Positions 7,164 to 13,310 of a stretch of 13,322 nt of DNA are shown here, piece by piece. Source of the DNA: Spirochaetaceae bacterium (GTDB taxonomy: Bacteria; Spirochaetota; Spirochaetia; DSM-27196; SKKC01). The position numbers were made by a program, and so were the translations under genes. Under the pieces are notes generated by a model. It saw nothing but the letters and a program-made list of their open reading frames with translations. It was not told the origin of the DNA and ran no database searches. The stretch covers positions 1 through 13,322 of the forward strand of contig PWGF01000396.1 in NCBI GenBank assembly GCA_003554375.1, in the 5' to 3' direction. Each line of letters opens with the position of its first letter. The stretch's first letter is position 1.

Positions 7164-9662
7164 ATGAGCGGGCGAACGGAAGTCCTCTCGGCCAGAGAGA
7201 GGCAGATCGGATTTCGGAATTTTCTCAAACATATCACGTGGAATGGGCTCGGGGTGTTTCTGGTGAATCACACCGTGGTATCGCTCATGGCGATTCACTT
7301 TGGGGCGAGCAACCTCGAGTTGGGCTACATAAACTCCGCGTTCCACGTGAGCGGTCTGGCCTCATTGCTGGTTCCGCGCCTCTTCGAGGGGGTGCGAACC
7401 AATCGGCTCTTTGGCTGGGCCTGGATGGTCCGCGGGTGGCTTTGCGTGTTCTATGGGCTGTTGCTCGTGCTCTCCGGTCCCGCCGCCCGGGTCACTATTA
7501 TCGCGGTCTTTTCGCTCTTTGCGCTTGGCCGGGCCGTGGGTATATCGGTCGTCCACACGGTCCAGCGTGACTTCATGCGCGACCGCGACGCCGCCGGTTT
7601 GTTCGCTCGCCTCAACTTCCGGCTGGGCTTCTCGCAGCTGGCCTCGCAGCTGACGGCGTTCGGGCTGCTCTCCCTTGCCTTTTTCGAAGGTATTTTTGGT
7701 CTGGTGGTCATCGTCTTTATCGGCGCCGTCATGAATACGGTGGCGGCGTGGTACTTGCTGCGGGTTCCGGGGCGCGGGGTGGTGGAGCATACGCCTGACC
7801 AGAACGTGGTGCAGACCTTCCTCTGGAGCATGCGACAGAAGCGGCATGCGCTCCCGCTTCTCGTTCATTGGTTGGGGGTGGGACTGATGGTCATGCTCGG
7901 ATTCCAGGTAGTCTTCCTTAGGCGGGTACTCGAGCTTCCCGACAACTACGCCTTGCTTTTCACGGCCGTGGGCGCGCTCGCCACGATCTTCGCCAACCTT
8001 GCGCTCAAGCCGTTCGCCGACAGTGTCGGCGAGAAGCCGCTTATCGTGATCACCACGTTCGCGCTCGGCGCCGTCGCCCTGGTGTGGATGGTCATCCCGG
8101 CGACTCTTCCGTTGCCGGTCTATTTCGTGCTCGGCTTTGTCGCGTTCTTCTTCGGACGGAGCATCCTCACGCTCAAGAGCACGTTGCTCGTGAAGTCGAT
8201 CCCGGAGCGCAACCGCGTTCCGTATACCGCGGCGGCAAACACGGTGCTGGGAGTGGTGGCGCTTTCGGTGGGGCTTATCGGCGGAGGCTTCGGTGACCTG
8301 GGAGCGATGCTTGGAGCGGTGGTGCCGCATGAGTATAGCTTGACCTTCCTCTTCACTGCCGCACTGGCGGGGGCGGTCGGCTTTCTGGCCATGCGACTCC
8401 GTACCGAGAGCGGCATGTCGGTACGTGAGACTGCCGACATCATGTTCTCCGCGCGCAACCTCCGTGCCTTTCTCGATGCCTATCAGCTCGATTTCGCCGT
8501 GGATCCGGCACGGCGTGAGAGTCTCCTCCTCTCGTTGGAGCGAAGCCCGACAACCGTCGCTACCTCCCGGCTGCGGGAGCGGCTGCGCGGGCCGTCGGTT
8601 TCGGAGAAGGAGCGGGTGCTCCGCACCCTGTTCCGCTCGCCGCGGACGGAGCTCCTTCCGGATATCATCGGCGAAGCGCTCGATGAAGGGAGCTACAACC
8701 GCCGGGACGCGGTATTCTGTCTGGGCGGGTACAACGATCCGGAGGCGGAGGCCGCGCTCCGTAAGATAACGGGCGAGGGCGCGGCGGGAGAAGCGCCTGC
8801 GGGTGGCGAAGAACGGGCGGGGGCCGGCGAGCCCCCGGATGCCGAGGATTCACATGGGATCGCGGACTCCCTATACACGGGAAAGCAGGGAGGGCCGGGC
8901 AACGGCGACGAGGCTGAACACCCCGTGGGGCGTGAAGAGCGCTCGGGGGCCGAAGAGCCGGCGGCGGCGCCCGTACAGCGCGCGGGACCCGAAGAGCCGG
9001 CGGCGGTCCGCGGCGCTTCCACCGGAGGCCGGGCCGCGGAAATCGCGTCACGGGCGTGTCCCCCGGACATGGAGACCGTCGCCGTAGCGTACAAGAGTCT
9101 TGCACGGATCGGCTGCGCGGACGTCCTTGGGGAGATCCGCCGGCTGTTGCGCTGTCGCCTGTCGCCGCGGGCTGAGCTGGACCTGTCGGTCGCCGAGAGT
9201 ACGCTTGACCCGGAAGGGCCTCACTTGGCGGGGCTGTTTCAACACGCTTTCTCGCGTGATAGTGCGCGCTTTGCCGTGACCCGCCTTCTGATCTCGCTCA
9301 ATCGTCTCGATTTCGAGCCCGGACTCGGGAGCTATCTGCGCTCGGAAGCGCGGTCGACCGGGCAGGGCTTCTATGACCTGATCGAAGACGCCAGCGAGTT
9401 CGAGCTGGTAAGGGCCCGGCATGAGGAGCTCCGGGGATGGATCCGTGACGAATCGTACTGTGCGATTGGAGAGTGGGCGCGCCAGTGTCTGGCTACTGAA
9501 GTCAGCGTTCCTCCGCGTGCCGACGTGCCGATGGGCCCGGTCCCTCGGCTTGTCTACTCGTACGTACACACGACGCCTCCCCCTGAGCACGCGTGCCTGG
9601 CGGCGCTGACGGGGATATACCTCTTGCATCGGGCGCTCGAAGCGCTCGGCCCTGCGGGGTGA
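7164..9662 (+). CDS. MFS-type transporter fused to a HEAT-like C-terminal region
   Basis: An 832-residue membrane protein, about twice the normal MFS length. Residues 15-412 contain about twelve hydrophobic helices in two halves of six, with an ordinary cytoplasmic loop near 200-230, as in major facilitator permeases; no diagnostic substrate motif was seen. Residues 420-535 are helical and soluble, and RRDAVFCLGGYNDPEAEAALRKI (513-535) reads as a HEAT-type repeat. Residues 536-630 are a Gly/Ala/Glu/Pro-rich low-complexity stretch. HEAT-like helices resume at METVAVAYKSLARIGCADVLGEI (636-658) and continue to about 770. The start is fixed by an in-frame stop two codons upstream of ATG 7164; a promoter lies directly before it. 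Inference: a transporter with a cytoplasmic scaffold or regulatory domain. Substrate and partner are unknown. Confidence 0.87.
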   Translation: MSGRTEVLSARERQIGFRNFLKHITWNGLGVFLVNHTVVSLMAIHFGASNLELGYINSAFHVSGLASLLVPRLFEGVRTNRLFGWAWMVRGWLCVFYGLLLVLSGPAARVTIIAVFSLFALGRAVGISVVHTVQRDFMRDRDAAGLFARLNFRLGFSQLASQLTAFGLLSLAFFEGIFGLVVIVFIGAVMNTVAAWYLLRVPGRGVVEHTPDQNVVQTFLWSMRQKRHALPLLVHWLGVGLMVMLGFQVVFLRRVLELPDNYALLFTAVGALATIFANLALKPFADSVGEKPLIVITTFALGAVALVWMVIPATLPLPVYFVLGFVAFFFGRSILTLKSTLLVKSIPERNRVPYTAAANTVLGVVALSVGLIGGGFGDLGAMLGAVVPHEYSLTFLFTAALAGAVGFLAMRLRTESGMSVRETADIMFSARNLRAFLDAYQLDFAVDPARRESLLLSLERSPTTVATSRLRERLRGPSVSEKERVLRTLFRSPRTELLPDIIGEALDEGSYNRRDAVFCLGGYNDPEAEAALRKITGEGAAGEAPAGGEERAGAGEPPDAEDSHGIADSLYTGKQGGPGNGDEAEHPVGREERSGAEEPAAAPVQRAGPEEPAAVRGASTGGRAAEIASRACPPDMETVAVAYKSLARIGCADVLGEIRRLLRCRLSPRAELDLSVAESTLDPEGPHLAGLFQHAFSRDSARFAVTRLLISLNRLDFEPGLGSYLRSEARSTGQGFYDLIEDASEFELVRARHEELRGWIRDESYCAIGEWARQCLATEVSVPPRADVPMGPVPRLVYSYVHTTPPPEHACLAALTGIYLLHRALEALGPAG
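8950..9006 (+). repeat. In-frame repeat inside the low-complexity insert
   Basis: CCGAAGAGCCGGCGGCGG occurs at 8950-8967 and 8989-9006, an offset of exactly 39 bases (13 codons), encoding AEEPAA and PEEPAA. A weaker third relative (GAGEPPDA) lies about 40 codons earlier. This points to expansion of the disordered insert by in-frame duplication. Confidence 0.75.
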
Positions 9663-9670
9663 GGCAGGGC
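9649..9670 (+). terminator. GC-rich hairpin overlapping the MFS-HEAT stop codon
   Basis: GCCCTGC (9649-9655) and GCAGGGC (9664-9670) form a perfect 7-bp stem with an 8-base loop holding the TGA stop (9660-9662). There is no T-tract, so terminator function is uncertain; transcript-end protection is an alternative. Confidence 0.4.
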
Positions 9671-9694
9671 GCTGCGCTACCGCGTGGTTACGTC

Positions 9695-9721
9695 GCAGGG
9701 CTGCAGGGGGCAGCGTCCTGC
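9695..9721 (+). terminator. Strong hairpin downstream of the MFS-HEAT gene
   Basis: GCAGGGCTGC (9695-9704) pairs with GCAGC (9710-9714) plus CCTGC (9717-9721): ten base pairs with a 2-base bulge and a 5-base loop. It lies about 33 bases after the stop. The following sequence is GC-rich without T's, so it is not a canonical intrinsic terminator. Confidence 0.4.
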
Positions 9722-9766
9722 GGGGCGGGACGGCCTCAGCGGGGCGGTGTTAGCGGAACGGTGCGC

Positions 9767-9802
9767 GCGGCGCGGCGAGACCGCTCGGTCACCCCGCGCC
9801 GC
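9767..9802. other. Long inverted repeat / RNA hairpin
   Basis: GCGGCGCGG (9767-9775) is the exact reverse complement of CCGCGCCGC (9794-9802). Inside it, GACC (9779-9782) and GGTC (9787-9790) pair around a GCTC tetraloop, leaving a 3x3 internal loop. The result is a 36-base hairpin with 13 pairs, in a region where I find no gene. Confidence 0.6.
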
Positions 9803-9860
9803 CGGGGGCACGCTGCCGCTACCGCGCTGCCGCCGCCGCGTCGGTGGGCGCCGGATTGTA

Positions 9861-9874
9861 CACGGTGCACCGTG
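9861..9874. repeat. Perfect 14-bp palindrome
   Basis: CACGGTGCACCGTG equals its own reverse complement. It overlaps a second inverted repeat, CCGTG-g-CACGG (9870-9880). A perfect palindrome with no loop is more like a dimeric protein-binding site than an RNA hairpin. It lies about 175 bases upstream of the chemoreceptor -10 element. No binding protein can be named. Confidence 0.5.
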
Positions 9875-9978
9875 GCACGGGGCATGCCGACACGCCGATC
9901 TGACCGGCCAGGTCTCGGCGGCGGTCTGCCTCAATCGCAAGTGGATTCCATGCAAAAAAACTATTTATACCAGAGGAT

Positions 9979-10005
9979 TGTAGTGAACTGCAAGACAACA
10001 CTACA
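9979..10005. promoter_or_regulatory. Inverted repeat upstream of the chemoreceptor promoter
   Basis: TGTAGTG (9979-9985) and CACTACA (9999-10005) are exact reverse complements separated by 13 bases, in an AT-rich island upstream of the -10 element. A shorter repeat, TACAG-gaatgct-CTGTA, overlaps it at 10002-10018. Position relative to the expected start site (about -70 to -44) suits an activator or repressor operator; this is inference. Confidence 0.35.
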
Positions 10006-10033
10006 GGAATGCTCTGTACCTTTCTGTGGTTTC

Positions 10034-10042
10034 TGATATAAT
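10034..10042 (+). promoter_or_regulatory. Extended -10 promoter of the chemoreceptor gene
   Basis: TGATATAAT gives a perfect TATAAT (10037-10042) preceded by the TGn extension (10034-10036). The sequence at -35 (CTGTAC, 10014-10019) is poor, as often found with extended -10 promoters. Transcription would start near 10049, leaving a leader of about 27 bases with AGGAG at 10064-10068, 7 bases before ATG 10076. I do not see the usual flagellar sigma-28 consensus. Confidence 0.55.
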
Positions 10043-10075
10043 TGTTGGACAATCCCGGGCGGCAGGAGTAGGATA

Positions 10076-12409
10076 ATGAAGAATTTGAGACTGGCGGTGA
10101 AGCTCGTGGGCGGCTTCATGATAGTCGCTCTCATCGTGGTGGTGGTGGGGGCGATCGGACTGGTCGGCACCGGAGAGTTGGGAGACGGGATCGAAGAGAT
10201 CGGTCTCGTGCGTTTGCCGAGTGTGGATTCGCTCTTTCGGACGGAGATCGCCACTGATGAGCTCATGCTGGCACAGCGGGTATTACTCTCAGAACGTGTG
10301 GAGGCGGAGGAGCGCGCGGAGTATATGGAGGAGTGGCACCGTGCCCGGGCGGATATCTACGTGCATCTGGATGCCTTCCTAGAGCTGCCTGCAACGGAAG
10401 AAGAGGCGCGACTGAGCGGGCAGCTGCAGGATCAGCTCTCCGCATGGGCGGCCGTGAACGACGAGTGGCTGGATCTGACCGATGAGTTCGACCGGATCGG
10501 AATCCTCAATCCGGACGATCTCGGACAGAACCTCGAGCGCTTTCGCGGAAACCACTATGAGCTCCAGCTCGATGTTGCCATGCTGCTCCTCGCCGGCGAG
10601 GGCATCCCGCGCGACGCCGATGATCCCACGGCGTGTGCGTTCGGACGGTGGTTGGCTGATTTCCGGACGGACAACCAGGAGCTTGCCGGCCTCCTGGAAG
10701 AGATTCGGAGGCCGCATGACCGCTTTCACCAGATCGTGGGAGAGATCGAGGCGGAACACGCGGCAGGAAACGCCGCCGCCGCTATGGAGCTCTACCAGCA
10801 GGAACTGGCCGGGGCGGGTGATGAGGTCTTCGGGTACTTCGATGAGATGATCGCCTCTGCCGTGGAAGCGGAAGAGCTGCGCGACCGGATTACTGAGCTC
10901 GCGATCGGGCCCATTGCCGAGCGAGCCTATGCAGCGTGGGATACGCTCGACGAGCTACACCGAATCAACGCGGCGATGGCCGATCGGGCGGTCGCGGCCG
11001 CTGAGTCCTCGGTGGACCGGGTATTGTTGATTGTGATGCTCGGGATCATTCTCGGCGCGATTCTCGCGGTCGCCCTCGGCTTCATCCTGGCACGTGGGAT
11101 CACTAAGCCGGTTGCGCAGGCGGCAAGCTTTGCCCAGGCGCTCGCCGAGGGTGATATGAGCGCCACCATAGACGTGTACCAAAAGGACGAAGTCGGGGCC
11201 ATGGCGGAAGCACTCCGTACCATGCGGGACCGGCTCACCCAGGTGGTGCGTGAGGTTCAGGCGGCCAGCGAGAACGTATCGAGCGGGAGCGAGGAGATGA
11301 GCTCGGCGGCTCAGCAGCTCTCCCAAGGCGCCTCCGAACAGGCCTCCTCCGGGGAGGAGGTAGCCGCTTCCATGGAGCAGATAACCTCGTCCATCAACCA
11401 GAACTGGGAGAACTCGCAGGCTACCGATCAGCTGGCACAGAAGGCTGCTCGCCAAGCCGGGGAGGGCGGCCGCTCGGTCGATGAGACCGTCCAGGCGATG
11501 AAAGACATTGCCGACCGCATTTCTATTATCGAGGAGATCGCCGGCAACACCAACCTGCTTGCGCTCAACGCCGCGATCGAGGCTGCGCGTGCCGGCGAGC
11601 ACGGGAAGGGCTTCGCCGTCGTGGCAAGCGAAGTACGTAAGCTGGCCGAGCGGAGCAAGAAAGCCGCCGTCGAGATCGGCGAAGTCTCGCAGAGTAGCGT
11701 TTCCAAGGCTGAGCTCGCCGGCCGAACCATAGCTGAGGTCGTCGAGGACGTAAAGAAGACGGCCGAGCTCGTGCAGGAGATCAGCGCCGCAAGCAGGGAA
11801 CAGAACACCAGCGCCGAGCAGGTAAACCAGGCCATCATGCAGCTGGATCAGGTGACGCAACAGAACGCAAGCTCGTCGGAAGAGCTTGCCTCCACGTCCG
11901 AAGAGCTCTCGGCTCAGGCAGTGCAGCTCCAACAGGCCATGGGGTTCTTCAAGCTCAACGGCGGAAACGGAAGGCGCGTGCTCGAGGCGCGCGGCACGAC
12001 GGCGCAGGGCGGCTTGCCTCCCGGTGACGACGCCGCAGCCCGGGGTCCAGCCGGCGCTCGGGGCCCGGGCGGCGCTATACCGTTGGCCGGCGCCGGACGA
12101 GAGCCGGTTGCGCGCCGGATTGGTGATCCGGGCCGGACGGGCTCTCCGGGAGGCGCGACCGCGAAAGCCGGAGCCGTGGCCCACGGAGCTACGGGCCCCA
12201 CCTCAGCTACTGCGGGCCGGAGGGGCACTCCTGCCCGGGCCGCCGGCGCGCCCCTTGCCGAAGACGTCCCTGCCGGAGAGCACATCGCGGCAACCGGAGA
12301 AGGGTCGGAACCCGAGACCGGAATCAAGCCGGCGAACGACGAGCCCGGCCCCGGAGCCCAACAGGCCCCTGGCTCCGGCGTTGACGACGAGGACTTCGAA
12401 GAGTACTGA
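10076..12409 (+). CDS. Methyl-accepting chemotaxis protein with CZB-like sensor motif and long tail
   Basis: A 777-residue chemoreceptor. Transmembrane helices lie at about 9-31 and 316-338, enclosing a 285-residue extracytoplasmic helical sensor. Within it, H160, CAFGRW (C187 to W192), H214 and H218 reproduce the chemoreceptor zinc-binding (CZB) pattern. A HAMP domain follows (about 338-392). The cytoplasmic signalling coiled coil has the highly conserved tip EIAGNTNLLALNAAIEAARA (487-506) and Glu/Gln-Ser-rich methylation helices (about 404-436 and 595-618). Residues 628-777 form a Gly/Ala/Pro-rich tail ending in DFEEY, which fits the CheR/CheB tether pattern x-[HFYW]-x-x-[HFYW]. It would signal through CheA/CheW to flagellar motors; the ligand is unknown, with zinc or redox state suggested by the motif. 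It has its own promoter and terminator, so it is probably monocistronic. Confidence 0.95.
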   Translation: MKNLRLAVKLVGGFMIVALIVVVVGAIGLVGTGELGDGIEEIGLVRLPSVDSLFRTEIATDELMLAQRVLLSERVEAEERAEYMEEWHRARADIYVHLDAFLELPATEEEARLSGQLQDQLSAWAAVNDEWLDLTDEFDRIGILNPDDLGQNLERFRGNHYELQLDVAMLLLAGEGIPRDADDPTACAFGRWLADFRTDNQELAGLLEEIRRPHDRFHQIVGEIEAEHAAGNAAAAMELYQQELAGAGDEVFGYFDEMIASAVEAEELRDRITELAIGPIAERAYAAWDTLDELHRINAAMADRAVAAAESSVDRVLLIVMLGIILGAILAVALGFILARGITKPVAQAASFAQALAEGDMSATIDVYQKDEVGAMAEALRTMRDRLTQVVREVQAASENVSSGSEEMSSAAQQLSQGASEQASSGEEVAASMEQITSSINQNWENSQATDQLAQKAARQAGEGGRSVDETVQAMKDIADRISIIEEIAGNTNLLALNAAIEAARAGEHGKGFAVVASEVRKLAERSKKAAVEIGEVSQSSVSKAELAGRTIAEVVEDVKKTAELVQEISAASREQNTSAEQVNQAIMQLDQVTQQNASSSEELASTSEELSAQAVQLQQAMGFFKLNGGNGRRVLEARGTTAQGGLPPGDDAAARGPAGARGPGGAIPLAGAGREPVARRIGDPGRTGSPGGATAKAGAVAHGATGPTSATAGRRGTPARAAGAPLAEDVPAGEHIAATGEGSEPETGIKPANDEPGPGAQQAPGSGVDDEDFEEY

Positions 12410-12418
12410 GTGGAAACC

Positions 12419-12446
12419 GCGGCCGGCTGCGAATGGAGCCGGCCGC
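12419..12446. terminator. Hairpin terminator between convergent genes
   Basis: GCGGCCGGCT (12419-12428) and AGCCGGCCGC (12437-12446) form a perfect 10-bp stem with an 8-base loop, beginning 10 bases after the chemoreceptor TGA. It is followed by TCTCT on the plus strand and GGTTTCC on the minus strand, both weak T-tracts. It could serve both the chemoreceptor and the convergent lipoprotein gene. Confidence 0.6.
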
Positions 12447-12519
12447 TCTCTACCGGTGCCGTTTCGCCCGGGCGATTCCTCCGGCCGCCGCCTCTCCGCG
12501 CCCGCTCGCTGTCTTGCGC

Positions 12520-12945
12520 TTACTCACCGAAATGCTCCTGGAGCACCTCGGCAATCTCCCGAGCAGCGCGCTCGGGGGCGCGCTCGACGCGGTCCTCGAG
12601 GTCCGCCAGGCGCTCCTCCGATATCTCCAGCTCCTCGATGTCGTCCTGGAGCCGGTCGACATCGTCACGGAGCGCCCGAAGCTCGTCCGAGGCGGCCATG
12701 ATCTCGTCGATTGCCTCTTCGTGCCGGTCCGTCTCCGCTTGCAGCCCCTCGAGGTCAGTAACGAGGGTATCCACGCGACTCTCCAGCTCCGCCAGATCGC
12801 CCTCGAGCTCGGCAATCCGTGCGTCGCGAGCCTCCAGCTCCTCCTCCACGTATCCATGCGTGGCAATCCCAATATGCGCGCATCCGCTCCCAGCAAGTAC
12901 CCACGAACCCACGAGCAGAATCGCTCCCAGTCGCCGTTGTAGCAT
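12520..12945 (-). CDS. Small coiled-coil lipoprotein
   Basis: A 141-residue exported protein. The N-terminus MLQRRLGAILLVGSWVLAGSGC is a lipoprotein signal peptide with cysteine 22; the residues before it (GSG) are a relaxed lipobox, lacking the usual aliphatic residue at -3. From about 33 to 135 the sequence is almost continuously helical, acidic and heptad-patterned (for example RIAELEGDLAELESRVDTL), so it should form a long coiled coil anchored in a membrane. GGAGGT lies 9 bases before ATG 12945, supporting the start. The frame closes with TAA at 12520-12522, facing the chemoreceptor gene. A structural role in the envelope, as for Lpp-like proteins, is possible but not shown; no specific family is recognised. 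A long Ser/Arg-rich frame on the opposite strand is only its shadow. Confidence 0.85.
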   Translation of the reverse strand: MLQRRLGAILLVGSWVLAGSGCAHIGIATHGYVEEELEARDARIAELEGDLAELESRVDTLVTDLEGLQAETDRHEEAIDEIMAASDELRALRDDVDRLQDDIEELEISEERLADLEDRVERAPERAAREIAEVLQEHFGE

Positions 12946-13068
12946 TCTATCCTTACCTCCCCATAGGCGGCCGCCGGGTGGTCTGCACGAGTCCCTCCCG
13001 GACTACCTCCAACGTCGATCACTTCTCGCGAATGGTATCACGCGTGTCGGGCGCGTGCGACAGAGGAA

Positions 13069-13089
13069 ACGTGCCGACGGCCGGCACGT
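13069..13089. repeat. Inverted repeat, 8-bp stem
   Basis: ACGTGCCG (13069-13076) and CGGCACGT (13082-13089) pair perfectly around the loop ACGGC. On the minus strand the stem is followed by TTTCC, so it could end a leftward transcript arriving from beyond the window. Confidence 0.55.
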
Positions 13090-13139
13090 GCGCCGGGCAT
13101 AGCCGCTTCCTCGGCACGCACTCGCCGAGCACCGTTCTT

Positions 13140-13182
13140 GAGCGTGAGGCAGGAATTGTTGGGGGAAGTATCCCCCACGCTC
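13140..13182. repeat. Nested inverted repeat
   Basis: GAGCGTG (13140-13146) pairs with CACGCTC (13176-13182); inside, GGGGGA (13161-13166) pairs with TCCCCC (13171-13176) around AGTA. The two stems share one base at 13176, so either is slightly shortened when both form. Confidence 0.5.
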
Positions 13183-13190
13183 CAGCCCGC

Positions 13191-13205
13191 GTGCCCTTCG
13201 GGCAC
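13191..13205. repeat. Short GC hairpin
   Basis: GTGCCC (13191-13196) and GGGCAC (13200-13205) pair around a TTC loop, directly before a larger inverted repeat. Confidence 0.5.
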
Positions 13206-13206
13206 C

Positions 13207-13252
13207 GGGGCGTGCTTTTCGGGCTCCGCTCACGCTCCGCCCGGCACGCCCC
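13207..13252. repeat. Large two-stem inverted repeat
   Basis: GGGGCGTGC (13207-13215) is the exact reverse complement of GCACGCCCC (13244-13252). Inside, after a TTTT bulge, CGGGC (13220-13224) pairs with GCCCG (13239-13243), leaving a 14-base loop. This gives 14 pairs over 46 bases. Confidence 0.6.
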
Positions 13253-13291
13253 TCGCGGTCTTCCGCTTCCCCCACCACCGCCGCGGCTCCG

Positions 13292-13310
13292 CCGGCCTGC
13301 TCCCGGCCGG
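13292..13310. repeat. GC hairpin near the window edge
   Basis: CCGGCC (13292-13297) and GGCCGG (13305-13310) pair around a 7-base loop. It continues the run of inverted repeats and may be part of a larger element beyond the window. Confidence 0.45.

Noticed and set aside
7362..8330. Long minus-strand frame opposite the MFS gene
   Set aside because: The translation is highly charged and His/Arg/Glu-rich, as expected antisense to membrane helices; the plus-strand MFS is clear.
11886..12701. Plus-strand frame overlapping the chemoreceptor tail
   Set aside because: Pro/Arg/Ser-rich product from an alternative frame of GC-rich low-complexity DNA; it also crosses the terminator hairpin.
12410..13102. 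Plus-strand Ser/Arg-rich frame opposite the coiled-coil lipoprotein
   Set aside because: The Ser-Arg runs are exactly what antisense of Glu/Leu-rich coiled-coil codons gives; the minus strand has a signal peptide and ribosome site.
13069..13310. CRISPR array or integron attC sites in the right-end repeat cluster
   Set aside because: The inverted repeats differ in sequence and have no regular spacers, and no RYYYAAC/GTTRRRY core pair was seen.
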